64,000 nucleotides of DNA from Simplicispira hankyongi (GCF_003570885.1 NZ_QXJC01000003.1:744001-808000); one strand, 5' to 3'; shown: positions 8,948 through 18,333, counted from the stretch's first letter. The notes: a model not told the origin generated them from the sequence alone. Numbers and translations are program-made.

Positions 8948-9460
8948 TCAGGCCAGTGCTGGCCTGGCCTCGTTTTGGCGCAACCGCGGCGGAGAGGCGC
9001 GCTCGCCCGTGCCGACCTCGATTTCGCCCGAAAGCTGGCCGCCCTCTTCAATCACCAGCTTGCCATAGCGGATCTTGCCGCTGACCTTGCCGGTGCTGAA
9101 GATGACCAGCTTCTGGCGCACCGTCAGCGAACCATCGAAGTTGCCGCGAATCTCGGCAATATCGATCTCGGCAGAGCCACGAAACGCGCCTTCTTCTGAA
9201 ATCTGGATAACGCGCGAATCCATGGTGGCCTCAACCGTGCCTTCAACGACAAGCGTATCGCAATCGGTGATCTCCACGCCCTTGAGCTTGATGTTCGGCC
9301 CGACGGTGAGCTTGCTGCCAGCGCCGCCAGGGGCCGCAGCCGTGGTGGTCACGGGCGCCGCACTGTGCGCGGTTTGTGGAGCTGGCGCTACCGGAGCGCT
9401 GGTATGGCGCTGGAAGGATTCGGGTTCACGTTTGCCAAAGAACGGGGTTTGCACGGCCAT
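8948..9460 (-). CDS. bactofilin (polymer-forming cytoskeletal protein)
   Basis: A 170-residue protein with a Pro/Ala/Thr-rich unstructured N-terminus (residues 1-60), a bactofilin core from about 65 to 150 made of short beta-helix rungs (GVEITDCDTLVVEGTVEA, GSAEIDIAEIRGNFDGSLTVRQKLVI, GKVSGKIRYGKLVIEEGGQLSGEIE), and a charged tail. Bactofilins polymerise without nucleotide and scaffold cell-shape or polar structures. ATG at 9460 is chosen because GGAGGT stands seven bases upstream; the frame is open further but that part resembles nothing. Flanked by unrelated genes on the same strand, separate from the second solenoid protein at 20288. Confidence 0.88.
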   Translation of the reverse strand: MAVQTPFFGKREPESFQRHTSAPVAPAPQTAHSAAPVTTTAAAPGGAGSKLTVGPNIKLKGVEITDCDTLVVEGTVEATMDSRVIQISEEGAFRGSAEIDIAEIRGNFDGSLTVRQKLVIFSTGKVSGKIRYGKLVIEEGGQLSGEIEVGTGERASPPRLRQNEARPALA

Positions 9461-9602
9461 CGGACCTCCTTGTTGGTAAGCAAGGATCGTAGAAGGCCGC
9501 CCACACCAGGCACCGCATGGATTCGCAAGTTGCGTAAGCAAACGGTTCAACGCTTGCATGCGCTTGCAGCAGTTGCCACAGCACACACCACGTAAGGACG
9601 TG

Positions 9603-10088
9603 TCACGAAACGATGTACGCCCCCGCCCCGGTGGCCATGAGGCTGCCATCGGGGCCCAAAAATTCCATGCGCGTGCTGGCCACACGCGAGCCCAGGCGCA
9701 GCACCGTGGCGCGCAGGTCGAAATGGCTGCCGATGCCGGGGCGCAGGTAGTCGATGCGCAGGTCGATGGTGCCCAGGCGCGAAAAACGGTGCAGGCGCTG
9801 TTCGGGCGGCTCGTCCATGTGCTTGGCGCCCAGCGCCGCCATGACCGCCAGGCCGCCCATGGCGTCCAGCCCGGCGCTGATGGCGCCGCCGTGGATGCGG
9901 TTGTAGGCAAAGTGACCAATGAGTTCGGGGCGCATGGCAATGCGGCCGCTGGCGCCATCGGCGCGCAGCTCGGTCACCTTCAGGCCCAGCACCTGGTTGA
10001 AGACGATTTTTTCTTCAAATATCGCCTTGAGGGCGGTGACGAATTCCGGCTCGAAGGCGGGCACAGTGGGTTGGGTAGCGGGGCTCAT
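9603..10088 (-). CDS. PaaI-family thioesterase
   Basis: A 161-residue hotdog-fold protein. The signature GHFAYNRIHGGAISAGLDAMGG (residues about 58-79) carries the HGG motif of the PaaI/4HBT-II group. Family members cleave aryl- or acyl-CoA intermediates, often rescuing CoA in aromatic or fatty-acid catabolism. ATG 10088 is preceded by GGAG; an in-frame extension to 10148 would run into a dispersed repeat and is rejected. The next gene upstream on the strand is an enoyl-CoA hydratase. Confidence 0.87.
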   Translation of the reverse strand: MSPATQPTVPAFEPEFVTALKAIFEEKIVFNQVLGLKVTELRADGASGRIAMRPELIGHFAYNRIHGGAISAGLDAMGGLAVMAALGAKHMDEPPEQRLHRFSRLGTIDLRIDYLRPGIGSHFDLRATVLRLGSRVASTRMEFLGPDGSLMATGAGAYIVS

Positions 10089-10132
10089 CGGACTCCAAGT
10101 AAGCGGCACCGGCACGGATGGCCGGCACCATA

Positions 10133-10203
10133 AAAATATCAATTTCATAGCTGCTAGCGCTTACAGGATAAGCGCTAGAGCCCTATTTCATTCAAATTTC
10201 CCA
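10133..10203 (+). repeat. dispersed palindromic repeat, family A, copy 2
   Basis: Core CTAGCGCTTACAGGATAAGC, continuing GCTAGAGCC, with CATAGCTG on the left and TCAAATTTCCC on the right. It overlaps the last codons and stop of the enoyl-CoA hydratase gene: the residues GKFE and the stop come from the repeat's right end. On the minus strand it is a hairpin followed by GATATTTTTAT, suited to terminate that gene's transcript. Confidence 0.8.
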
Positions 10204-10988
10204 TGCCTGCCGGCGCCTTGCGCAAAGTGTGCCGCGCCGCGCAGGGCGTCGGCCAGGCAGGCACGGCCACCCCGCCACTCCTGGAACAGGGCCTCACGCT
10301 CACCCAAGCCCTCTTGCGCCAAGGCGCTGGCGCGGTCGGCGCGCAGCGTGGCCTGGGGAAACGCAGCCAGTTGCCGCGCCAGCGCCAAGGCCTCATCGCG
10401 CGCCGCACCTTTGGGAACGACGCGGTTGCACAGCCCGATGCGCAGAGCTTCTTCGGCATCGACCTTGCGGCCCGTCAAAATCAGATCCAGCGCCCGTGCC
10501 AGGCCAATCAGGCGCGGCAGGCGCACCGTGCCACCGTCAATCAGTGGCACGCCAAAGCGCCGACAGAAGATGCCGAAGTACGCGTCCTCTTCCACCACGC
10601 GCAGGTCGCACCACAAGGCAAGCTCCATGCCGCCTGCCACCGCGGCACCACTGATGGCAGCCACCACAGGCTTGGTGAGCGCGAGACGGCTCGGCCCCAT
10701 GGGGGCCAAGGGCTCGGTATCCGACGCAAAGAAGTCGAGCTGCCCGGCCAGCGCATCGGGGGTCACACCGCCTTCGAGCAGCGCCGCGCCGGCCTGCAAA
10801 TCCCAGCCGGCACAAAAATGCCCGTTCGCGCCGTGAAACACCGCCACATCAGCCGTGTCGTCGTGCTCGAAGGCGACAAACGCCGCATGCAAGGCGAGCG
10901 CCGTGGCGGCGTCGACCGCGTTGCGCACCTGGGGCCGGTCGAGTGTCACCAGCGTGACGCGCTCAAATTTTTCGGTATAGACGGTCAT
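10188..10988 (-). CDS. enoyl-CoA hydratase/isomerase family protein
   Basis: A 266-residue crotonase. Oxyanion-hole elements are visible: GANGHFCAGWDLQAG near residues 60-74 and GAAVAGGMELALWCDLRV near 110-127. In the family these proteins hydrate or isomerise enoyl-CoA esters in the cytoplasm. ATG 10988 (MTVYTEKFERVTLVTLDRP) gives a normal N-terminus. Divergent from the liv-type cluster across 121 bp that hold the shared TetR motif, so it probably belongs to the same regulon. The C-terminus is trimmed or replaced by a dispersed repeat. Confidence 0.9.
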   Translation of the reverse strand: MTVYTEKFERVTLVTLDRPQVRNAVDAATALALHAAFVAFEHDDTADVAVFHGANGHFCAGWDLQAGAALLEGGVTPDALAGQLDFFASDTEPLAPMGPSRLALTKPVVAAISGAAVAGGMELALWCDLRVVEEDAYFGIFCRRFGVPLIDGGTVRLPRLIGLARALDLILTGRKVDAEEALRIGLCNRVVPKGAARDEALALARQLAAFPQATLRADRASALAQEGLGEREALFQEWRGGRACLADALRGAAHFAQGAGRHGKFE

Positions 10989-11075
10989 CGTTTGATGCGT
11001 GACATTGCGCTTGCCTGCAGTTCGGGTTAGCCCCCGCTTGTGGCACACGCGGCAGGCAGGCACATTATTTAGTCA

Positions 11076-11087
11076 AAGCGTCTGCTT
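11076..11087. promoter_or_regulatory. candidate TetR operator in the hydratase/livH divergent region
   Basis: AAGC-GTCT-GCTT, 22 bp before the livH GTG start, inside CAAAGCGTCTGCTT; matches the site before the TetR gene (8857) at 13 of 14 bases. The position overlaps where a core promoter would sit, fitting repression. Confidence 0.55.
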
Positions 11088-11109
11088 CGCACAATTTACC
11101 GGAGACTTC

Positions 11110-11985
11110 GTGCAGTTCCTGCAATTGACGGTCAGCGGCATTTCACAGGGCTGCATTTACGGATTGATCGCATTGGGCTTCGTCTTGATCTACAAGGCGA
11201 CCGAGGCAGTGAGCTTTGCCCAGGGCGAGCTGATGATGCTCGGCGCCTTCTGCGGCCTGGCGCTGATGACGGTCCTGGGCTTCCCCTACTGGGTGGCAGT
11301 GCCGGCCACGATCGTGGCGATGGGGCTGTTCGGCGTGGTGCTTGAACGCCTGGTCATCCGCCCCATCCTTGGCCAGCCGGTGTTCTCGATCGTCATGCTC
11401 ACGATTGGCGTCGGCTACGTGCTGCGCGGCCTGGTCACCATGATTCCCGACATTGGCACCAACACCAACAGCCTGCCCGTGCCTTACAAGGACATGCTGC
11501 TGCGCATGAGGGAGCTGGTGCTGAGCGCCGAGCAACTGGTGGTGATCGGCGCCACCGCCGTGCTGTGTCTGCTGCTGTTTGCGCTGTTTCGCTACAGCAA
11601 GCTGGGCGTGGCCATGCAGGCTTCATCACAGAACCAGCTGGCGGCGTATTACATGGGCATTCCGGTGCAGCGGCTCAATGGCCTGGCCTGGGGGCTGGCA
11701 TCTGCCGTAGCGGCGGTGGCGGGGCTGCTGCTGGCGCCGATCACCTTCGTGCACGCCAACATGGGCTTCATCGGGCTCAAGGCGTTTCCGGCTGCCGTGG
11801 TGGGTGGTTTTGGCAGCTTGCCGGGCGCCATTGTCGGCGGCCTGGTGATTGGCCTGGTGGAATCGTTTTCGGGCTTTTATCTGCCTGAAGGCTTCAAGGA
11901 CACCGCGCCTTACATCGTCGTGCTGCTCATGTTGATGGTCCGGCCCAACGGCCTGTTTGGCGAACGCCTGCGCAAGAAGGTATGA
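11110..11985 (+). CDS. livH: branched-chain-type ABC transporter permease LivH
   Basis: A 291-residue membrane protein of the LivH family: FLQLTVSGISQGCIYGLIALGFVLIYKAT at the start, FAQGELMMLGAFCG, and the later GLLLAPITFVHANMGFIGLKAFPAAVVGGFGSLPGA loop, with about eight helices. The start is set at GTG 11110, because GGAG lies seven bases upstream and the protein then begins exactly at the first helix; the longer ATG reading from 10999 adds soluble residues with no family match. First gene of a livHMGF cluster that also holds an acyl-CoA ligase, so the cargo may be a carboxylic acid, not an amino acid (inference). Confidence 0.92.
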   Translation: MQFLQLTVSGISQGCIYGLIALGFVLIYKATEAVSFAQGELMMLGAFCGLALMTVLGFPYWVAVPATIVAMGLFGVVLERLVIRPILGQPVFSIVMLTIGVGYVLRGLVTMIPDIGTNTNSLPVPYKDMLLRMRELVLSAEQLVVIGATAVLCLLLFALFRYSKLGVAMQASSQNQLAAYYMGIPVQRLNGLAWGLASAVAAVAGLLLAPITFVHANMGFIGLKAFPAAVVGGFGSLPGAIVGGLVIGLVESFSGFYLPEGFKDTAPYIVVLLMLMVRPNGLFGERLRKKV

Positions 11986-11992
11986 CCATGGC

Positions 11993-12078
11993 ACTCCCCC
12001 GAAGCACCTGCGGCGCCTCCCCCTCAAGGGGGCGGTACCAGCGGCCCGGCAAAGCCGGTTCCGCGGTAGCCCCGGTAT
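11993..12078 (+). repeat. dispersed repeat, family B, copy 1 (livH-livM gap)
   Basis: Contains CTCCCCCTCAAGGGGGCGG, then ACCAGCGG-CCGGCAAAGCCGG-TTCCGCG. It aligns almost end to end with 30044-30125 in the same orientation. The CCCCCTCAAGGGGG part is itself a palindrome. It fills the gap between livH and livM. Confidence 0.75.
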
Positions 12079-12135
12079 TTGGTGGCGCGCGCTTCATACG
12101 GCATCGGTGCGGCGCAGAAAAGGGGCGCTGCTGAT

Positions 12136-13212
12136 ATGCGCTTTCTCTTCAAGACCTCGTACGCGCAGGACCTGCGGCTGGCCAAGCATGGCGGGCAGGT
12201 GTTCTGGTACGGCCTGCTGTGTCTGTTGCTGGTTGCGGCACCGCTGTTCACGCCCGAATACTGGCTGGCACAGCTCACCTTTGTGCTGATCTATGCCATC
12301 GTCGGCTTGGGGCTGATGCTGCTCGCCGGCTACACCGGCCTGTTCTCACTCGGGCACGCGGCGTTTCTCGGGGTGGGGGCGTACACGCAGGCGGTATTGA
12401 CCGGCATGGGCTGGCCATTTTTCCTGTCGCTGGGCTGCGCTGCGGGCATTTCGGCGGCCGTTGGCATCGTTGTCGGCCTGCCGGCGATGCGTGTCAAAGG
12501 CATTTACCTGGGTATGGCCACATTGGCCTTTGGCTTCATTGTCGAAGAAGGGTTTGCGCGCTGGGAGAGTGTGACGGGCGGCAATTCTGGTATGCCGGTG
12601 GGCACGCCCGAGGTGCTGGGCTACGCGCTGGACACCGCGACGTCGTTCTACTTGCTGTGCCTGGCGATCACGGCGGCGTGCACGCTGGTGATCCTGAACC
12701 TGCTGCGCTCGCCCACCGGGAGGGCCTTTGTCGCCATCCGGGATTCGGAGATTTCCGCGCAGAGCATGGGCATTCACCTCGCGTACTACAAGACGCTGTC
12801 GTTCGCGCTCTCGGCAGCATTCGCCGGCATTGGCGGCGCGCTGTACGCGCACAAGCTGCAGTTCATCTCGCCGGACCAGTTCAGCATCCTGCAATCAATT
12901 GACCTGCTGCTGATGATCGTCATCGGCGGGCTGGGCTCGGTGCACGGCGCCTTCCTGGGAGCGCTGTTCCTGATTTCCATGCCACAGCTCATCTCGCTCG
13001 GCAAAGACTGGCTGCCCGATTCGGTCGGCCAGTCGCCCGGCCTGCAAGGCCTGGTTTATGGCGTGGTGCTGATTGCCTTCGTGCTGTTCGAGCCCATGGG
13101 GCTGTACGGCCGCTGGCTCAAGGTGCGCACCTGGCTGCAGATGTTTCCGTTCTACCGCCAGGGTATGTTCAAGCGACAGAAAACATTCCAGAAATCGGAT
13201 AGGTTGAGATGA
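12136..13212 (+). CDS. livM: branched-chain-type ABC transporter permease LivM
   Basis: A 358-residue LivM-family permease with about ten helices; landmarks are [21 protein letters not shown], the conserved [12 protein letters not shown] cytoplasmic loop that contacts the ATPases, and [23 protein letters not shown] 12136 is the first in-frame start after the repeat in the livH-livM gap; the upstream extension is repeat-derived. The stop overlaps the livG start (ATGA). The C-terminal basic tail ([14 protein letters not shown]) is unremarkable. Confidence 0.93.
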   Translation: MRFLFKTSYAQDLRLAKHGGQVFWYGLLCLLLVAAPLFTPEYWLAQLTFVLIYAIVGLGLMLLAGYTGLFSLGHAAFLGVGAYTQAVLTGMGWPFFLSLGCAAGISAAVGIVVGLPAMRVKGIYLGMATLAFGFIVEEGFARWESVTGGNSGMPVGTPEVLGYALDTATSFYLLCLAITAACTLVILNLLRSPTGRAFVAIRDSEISAQSMGIHLAYYKTLSFALSAAFAGIGGALYAHKLQFISPDQFSILQSIDLLLMIVIGGLGSVHGAFLGALFLISMPQLISLGKDWLPDSVGQSPGLQGLVYGVVLIAFVLFEPMGLYGRWLKVRTWLQMFPFYRQGMFKRQKTFQKSDRLR

Positions 13213-14060
13213 GCAGGCCCGCCAACTCTGATGTCCTGCTCGCGGCCCGCAACCTCAGCGTGCGCTTTGGCGGTGTGCTTGCCGTCAACGACGTCAGTTT
13301 TGACGTGCGCCGGGGCGAGGTGTTCACGCTCATCGGACCCAACGGCGCTGGCAAGACGACGGTGTTCAATCTGATCAGCCGCATCTACACCCCCACCACC
13401 GGCACCATTGCATGGTCAGGGCCAGACAGGCACGTCGATCTGACGCAGCAGGCGCCGCACCAGGTGGCAGGCCTGGGCATTGCACGCACCTTCCAGAACA
13501 TCGAGTTGTTCGAACACGCCAGCGTGCTGCACAACCTGTTGATCGGCCGGCACATCCGGCGCGAAACCGGGCTCTGGGCCGACATGCTGTTCACCAGCCG
13601 CGTGCGCGCCGCCGAAGTGCGTGCGCGCACGAAGGCCGAGGAAATCATCGAGTTCCTGGACCTGCAACACTACCGCGACACGCTGGTGGCCGGCCTGCCC
13701 TACGGCGTGCGCAAGGTGGTGGAGCTGGCCCGCGCGCTGTGCACCGAGCCGCGGCTTTTGCTGCTGGATGAGCCCTCGTCGGGCCTGAACGTCGAGGAGA
13801 CCGAAGACATGGCATTCTGGATCCAGGACATCCAGCAGGACCTGGGTATTTCCGTGCTGATGGTCGAACACGACATGTCGCTCGTGTCCAAGGTATCCGA
13901 CCGCGTGCTGGCCATGAACCAGGGCGAGGTCGTCGCGCTGGGCACGCCGCAGGAAGTGCAGGCCCACCCCGGCGTGATCGAGGCCTACCTGGGCAGCATC
14001 GACGAAGTCGCCAGCCTGCGCCGCCCAGCCGGCAGCGCTCCCGCCAGGAGCGCCACATGA
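13209..14060 (+). CDS. livG: ABC transporter ATP-binding protein LivG
   Basis: A 283-residue ATPase: Walker [10 protein letters not shown] near residue 43, Q-loop region [10 protein letters not shown], LivG-type insertion (residues about 115-145), the region [15 protein letters not shown] in place of a canonical LSGG(Q) signature, as is normal for LivG proteins, and Walker [13 protein letters not shown]. Coupled to livM and livF by four-base overlaps at each end. Supplies energy to the LivH-LivM channel on the cytoplasmic face. Confidence 0.93.
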   Translation: MSRPANSDVLLAARNLSVRFGGVLAVNDVSFDVRRGEVFTLIGPNGAGKTTVFNLISRIYTPTTGTIAWSGPDRHVDLTQQAPHQVAGLGIARTFQNIELFEHASVLHNLLIGRHIRRETGLWADMLFTSRVRAAEVRARTKAEEIIEFLDLQHYRDTLVAGLPYGVRKVVELARALCTEPRLLLLDEPSSGLNVEETEDMAFWIQDIQQDLGISVLMVEHDMSLVSKVSDRVLAMNQGEVVALGTPQEVQAHPGVIEAYLGSIDEVASLRRPAGSAPARSAT

Positions 14061-14878
14061 TGAGCGGCGCCGCCGAAACCACCATGGCTCCCGCCCACGG
14101 CAAGGTGGCACAACCCCTGTTGCGCCTGCAAAACGTCGAGAGCGCCTACGGCCCGATCAAAGCGATTCGGGGCGTGAGCCTGAAGGTGCAGCCAGGCGAG
14201 ATTGCCGCTGTGCTGGGCAGCAACGGCGCGGGCAAGACCACCATTCTCAAAACCATCTCCGGCATCCTGGACCCGCGCCGGGGCAGCGTGGAATTCGAGG
14301 GCGCGGACATCACCGCACACGACCCGGCCGCCATCGTGCGGCGCGGCATGGTGCACGTACCCGAAGGGCGGGAAGTGTTTGCCCTGCTCTCCGTGCGCGA
14401 CAACCTGATGATGGGTGCCTACACCCGCAGCGACGGCGACGCCGTGGCGCGCGACCTGGAGGTGGTCTATGGCTACTTCCCCATCCTGCGCGAGCGCGCT
14501 GCGCAGGAGGCAGGCCTGCTCTCTGGCGGCCAGCAGCAGATGCTGGCGATCTCGCGTGCGCTGATGGCCGCGCCCAAGCTGATCCTGCTCGACGAACCCA
14601 GTCTGGGGCTCTCGCCGCGTTTAACGAAGGAAATCTTCGAGATCGTGGTGCGCATCAACCGCGAACGCGGCACCACCATTTTGCTGGTCGAACAGAACGC
14701 CAACATGGCCCTCAACGCCGCCGACTTCGGCTACGTGCTGGAGAACGGCCGCATCGTCATGGAAGGCGGTTGCGACGTGCTGCGCGAGAAAGACGATATC
14801 AAAGAGTTCTACCTCGGCATGAAGGACCAAGGCGTGCGCGGCGAGCGGCGCTGGAAGAAAAAGAAGACATGGAGGTGA
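14057..14878 (+). CDS. livF: ABC transporter ATP-binding protein LivF
   Basis: A 273-residue ATPase with Walker A GSNGAGKTT near residue 54, HVPEGREVFALLSVRDNL, signature LLSGGQQQMLAISRAL and Walker B LILLDEPSLGLSPRL, the standard LivF layout. The C-terminus ends in a basic WKKKKTWR tail that is longer than usual. It overlaps livG by four bases and is followed by a 245-bp palindromic intergenic region before the ligase gene. Confidence 0.93.
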   Translation: MMSGAAETTMAPAHGKVAQPLLRLQNVESAYGPIKAIRGVSLKVQPGEIAAVLGSNGAGKTTILKTISGILDPRRGSVEFEGADITAHDPAAIVRRGMVHVPEGREVFALLSVRDNLMMGAYTRSDGDAVARDLEVVYGYFPILRERAAQEAGLLSGGQQQMLAISRALMAAPKLILLDEPSLGLSPRLTKEIFEIVVRINRERGTTILLVEQNANMALNAADFGYVLENGRIVMEGGCDVLREKDDIKEFYLGMKDQGVRGERRWKKKKTWR

Positions 14879-15123
14879 AATGAAGCCCCCCCTGAGGCGC
14901 TTCGCGCCTCCGTGCGTCCGCCGGAGACGGCCGCTCTTCGGGCGCGTCCAAGCCTGCGCAGGCAGGCTTGGAGCCGCGGCCCTCAGCCCCTCTCTTGACT
15001 CGCTGCGCGAGGTGGGAGAGCGACGCCCCCAGCGCGGCGGTGCGGCCCTTGCGCGGGGGCGCTGGCCTAGAGCGTGCCAGTTTCAAAAGCGGTCGACGGC
15101 ACACGACGCCATGGATCACTGAT
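14879..15123 (+). repeat. palindromic intergenic region between livF and the ligase
   Basis: This 245-bp gap is full of short inverted repeats: GAGGCGCTTCGCGCCTC at about 14893-14909, AAGCCTGCGCAGGCAGGCTT at about 14950-14969, and a GCGCGGGGGC block near 15053. The opening GAAGCCCCCCCTGAGG resembles family B at 30044, so it may be a relative of that element. No gene is visible; the GAT ATG at 15122 starts the ligase. Confidence 0.55.
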
Positions 15124-16980
15124 ATGTCGAATCTCTGGGACCTCTCTCACATCCAGCCTGCTGGCGCCGACGTGCTGGCGGGCGACACCATCCCCGCGAT
15201 GTTCTGGAACGCGGTGGCGGCGCGCGGGCCAAAGGTGTGGCTGCGCCAGAAGGAGCTCGGCATCTGGAAAAGCTGGGCCTGGAACCAGACCGCCGACGCA
15301 GTGCGCGAGATCGCTGGCGGGCTGATGGCGCTTGGCCTGGCGCCGGGCGAGTGCACCTCCATCCTGTCGAACACCACCATCGAATGGGTGCTGGCAGACC
15401 TGGCCGTGCTGTGCTGCGGCGGCGTCTCCAACGGCATCTACCCGACCGATGCCGCCGTGCAGGTGCAGTACCTGTGCGAAGACTCGTCCACCCGCGTGCT
15501 GTTTGTCGAGGACGACGAGCAGCTCGACAAGGCGCTGGAAGTGCGCGCCCGGCTACCCTTGCTACGCAAGATCGTGGTCTTCGACATGGAAGGCCTGCGC
15601 GCCCTGGACGACGAAGGCGTGATGGGCCTGCCCGCGCTGCGCGCCCTGGGGCGCGAGTACCTGGCGCAGCACGCAGGCGAGCTCGAACGCCGCTCCCAGG
15701 CCTGCCAACCGCAGGACCTCGCCATCCTCGTCTACACCTCGGGCACCACCGGCAAGCCCAAGGGCGCCATGCACACGCACGGCGCCATCACCTACACCTT
15801 GCGCGGCTACAACACCTTGATTGCGCGCAGCGAAGCCGACGAAGCCATGTGCTTCCTGCCGCTGTGCCACATCGCCGAGCGCATGGGCGGTGAATACTTT
15901 TCGCTCTACACCGGATCGAAACTCAACTTCGTCGAGAACCCCGACACCGTGCCCGAGAACGTGCGCGAAATTTCTCCCACGGTGTTCACCGCCGTGCCGC
16001 GTGTGTGGGAGAAGTTCTATTCGGGCGTGATGATTTCGCTGAAAGAATCGACCCGGCTGCAGCAACTCGCCTACGCCTGGGCGATTGGCGTGGGCACGCG
16101 CATTGCCGATCGGGTTTTGGCGGGTGAAGCCGTCGGCACCAGTCTGAAATTGCGCTTCTATCTGGCGCGCTGGCTGGTGCTGGACAACGTGCGCAAGCTC
16201 ATCGGCATCCACAAGGCGCGCTTTCTCGTCACGGGCGCGGCGCCGATTTCGCCAGAGCTGGTGAAGTGGTACCTGGCGCTGGGCGTGCCCATGCTGGAAG
16301 TCTGGGGCATGACGGAAACCTGCGGTGCTGCCACCGGTGTACCGGCAAGCCGCATGAAGCCCGGCTCCATCGGCCCGGCGGCGCAGTTCAACGAAGTGCG
16401 TATTGCCGAGGGCACGGGCGAAATCCTGGTGCGCGGCCCCAACGTGTTCAAGGGCTACCTGAACCAACCAGAAAAAACCGCCGAAACCATCGACGCCGAA
16501 GGCTGGCTGCACACCGGCGACGTGGGCAGCATGGATGCCGATGGCTACCTGCGCATTACCGACCGCATGAAGGACATCATCATCACCGCCGGCGGCAAGA
16601 ACGTGACGCCAAGCGAGTTGGAGAACGAGCTCAAGTTCAGCCCCTACATCACCGACGCAGTGGTAATCGGCGACAAGCGGCCCTACCTCACGGTCATCGT
16701 CATGATCGACCAGGAAAACGTCGAGAAGTACGCGCAGGACCATGACGTGCCCTTCTCCAACTACGCCAGCCTGACGCGCACGGCCGAGGTGCAGGCGCTG
16801 ATTCAAGGCGAGCTCGACCGCGTGAACGCCAAGTTCGCGCGGGTCGAGCAGCTCAAGAAGTTCTTCTTGCTCGACACCCAACTAACCGCCGAGGACGAAG
16901 AGCTCACGCCCACCATGAAGCTCAAGCGCAAGCTGGTGGAACAGAAGTACGCACCCCACATTGAGGCGATGTATCGGTAG
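15124..16980 (+). CDS. AMP-dependent acyl-CoA synthetase/ligase (FadD-like, long form)
   Basis: A 618-residue adenylate-forming enzyme. The P-loop YTSGTTGKPKGAMHTHG is near residue 203; further motifs are VWGMTETCGAA, GWLHTGDVG and ITDRMKDIIITAGGKNVTPSELE, which includes the hinge. It activates a carboxylic acid with ATP and CoA. Residue pattern is of the long-chain fatty-acid or bulky-acid group (class with DNVRKLIGIHKARFLVTGAAPI). Placed between livF and the binding protein of the same ABC system, so import and activation seem coupled. ATG 15124 is chosen because upstream codons are repeat sequence. Confidence 0.92.
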   Translation: MSNLWDLSHIQPAGADVLAGDTIPAMFWNAVAARGPKVWLRQKELGIWKSWAWNQTADAVREIAGGLMALGLAPGECTSILSNTTIEWVLADLAVLCCGGVSNGIYPTDAAVQVQYLCEDSSTRVLFVEDDEQLDKALEVRARLPLLRKIVVFDMEGLRALDDEGVMGLPALRALGREYLAQHAGELERRSQACQPQDLAILVYTSGTTGKPKGAMHTHGAITYTLRGYNTLIARSEADEAMCFLPLCHIAERMGGEYFSLYTGSKLNFVENPDTVPENVREISPTVFTAVPRVWEKFYSGVMISLKESTRLQQLAYAWAIGVGTRIADRVLAGEAVGTSLKLRFYLARWLVLDNVRKLIGIHKARFLVTGAAPISPELVKWYLALGVPMLEVWGMTETCGAATGVPASRMKPGSIGPAAQFNEVRIAEGTGEILVRGPNVFKGYLNQPEKTAETIDAEGWLHTGDVGSMDADGYLRITDRMKDIIITAGGKNVTPSELENELKFSPYITDAVVIGDKRPYLTVIVMIDQENVEKYAQDHDVPFSNYASLTRTAEVQALIQGELDRVNAKFARVEQLKKFFLLDTQLTAEDEELTPTMKLKRKLVEQKYAPHIEAMYR

Positions 16981-17048
16981 CCTAGGGAAATTGCCCGTGT
17001 CCTGAGCGCTGCCCCGCCCTATAACTGATCACTCAAGGAGACAAAGCC

Positions 17049-18215
17049 ATGAAACTTCACCACCTCGCAGCCCTGGCGTTCGCGCTGGGCACCACGGGCG
17101 CCGCCTTGGCGCAGGCGCAGCAGGGTGTCACCAAGGACACCATCACGCTGGGCACGATTCAGGATTTGTCCGGCCCGCTGGCCGGTTTTGGCAAGCAGGT
17201 GCGCCTGGGCATGATGCTGCGCGTGGACGAGGCCAACGAGCAGGGCGGTGTCGATGGCCGCAAGCTCGAACTGAAGGTGGAAGATTCGGGCTACGACCCC
17301 AAGCGCGCCGTGCTGGCTGCACAAAAGCTCGTGAACCAGGACAAAATTTTCATGATGGTCGGCCACATCGGCACGGCGCAGAACATGGCCGCCATGCCGG
17401 TGCAGTTCACCAAGAACGTCATCAACTTCTTCCCGGTGACCGCCGCGCGTGAAATGTACGAGCCCTTCAATAGGCTCAAGTACTCGTTTGCCGCGACCTA
17501 TTACGACCAGATCCGCCTGGCCCTGCCCAAGCTGGTGAAGGAAAAGAACGCCAAGAAGGTCTGCACCATTTACCAGGACGACGAGTTCGGCCTGGAAGTC
17601 GAGCGCGGTGGTGAAGCTGCTCTCAAGGCCATGGGCACGGACTACACCGAGAAAACGTCATTCAAGCGCGGTGCCACCGATTTTTCCTCGCAGGTGGCCA
17701 AGATGAAGGCTGCGGGTTGCGACTTCGTCGTGCTTGGCACCATCATCCGCGAGACCATCGGCACCATTGGCGAAGCGCGCAAGACGGGCTTCAACCCGAC
17801 CTTCCTCGGTTCCAGCGCGGCCTATACCGACCTGATCCACAAGCTGGGCGGCAAAGCCATGGACGGGCTCTACGCCACCATGACGGTGCAGAACCCCTAC
17901 CTGGATGAGGCCTCGCAGCCGATCCGCTTCTGGGCCAACAAGTACAAGACCAAGTTCAACGAGGACCCGACCGTGTTCTCGGTCTATGGCTACGACATCA
18001 TCGACTCGTTCATCCGCGCAGCGCAGAAGGCGGGCAAGAACCTGACCACCGACAGCTTCATCAAGGCCATGGACACGATGGTGATCCCGCCGGACATTTT
18101 CGGCAGCGCCGAGGCCACCTTCGGCCCCAAGAAGCGCCTGGGCAGCAACCTCTCGCGCCTGTCGCAAATCCAGGATGGCAAGTGGAAGGTCGTGTCCGAC
18201 TACGTGCAGCCCTGA
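17049..18215 (+). CDS. periplasmic substrate-binding protein of the Liv-type ABC transporter
   Basis: A 388-residue protein with a Sec signal peptide (residues 1-22, cleavage near ALAQA-QQG) followed by a type I periplasmic-binding fold: DTITLGTIQDLSGPLAGFGKQ, VDGRKLELKVEDSGYDPKRAVLAAQKLV, GHIGTAQNMAAMPVQF, DDEFGLEVERGGE. It closely follows the LivK-like group found beside acyl-CoA ligases. AAGGAG precedes ATG 17049. The ligand is unknown; genomic placement suggests an aromatic or aliphatic acid (inference). A strong terminator follows, closing the cluster. Confidence 0.92.
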   Translation: MKLHHLAALAFALGTTGAALAQAQQGVTKDTITLGTIQDLSGPLAGFGKQVRLGMMLRVDEANEQGGVDGRKLELKVEDSGYDPKRAVLAAQKLVNQDKIFMMVGHIGTAQNMAAMPVQFTKNVINFFPVTAAREMYEPFNRLKYSFAATYYDQIRLALPKLVKEKNAKKVCTIYQDDEFGLEVERGGEAALKAMGTDYTEKTSFKRGATDFSSQVAKMKAAGCDFVVLGTIIRETIGTIGEARKTGFNPTFLGSSAAYTDLIHKLGGKAMDGLYATMTVQNPYLDEASQPIRFWANKYKTKFNEDPTVFSVYGYDIIDSFIRAAQKAGKNLTTDSFIKAMDTMVIPPDIFGSAEATFGPKKRLGSNLSRLSQIQDGKWKVVSDYVQP

Positions 18216-18234
18216 GCCTGCGCGCCGGTCGCCT

Positions 18235-18262
18235 GAGCCGCCCAGTAGGCGGCTCTTTTTTT
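18235..18262 (+). terminator. intrinsic terminator of the liv-ligase cluster
   Basis: Perfect 8-bp stem GAGCCGCC / GGCGGCTC with a CAGTA loop, running into TTTTTTT. It stands 20 bp after the binding-protein stop. Confidence 0.88.
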
Positions 18263-18333
18263 GCCGCCATGCGCGGGGGCGCGAGCCGCCTCGCGCTTGT
18301 GAAGCGCTCGCGGCGAACCGCGCCCCGGTAGTC

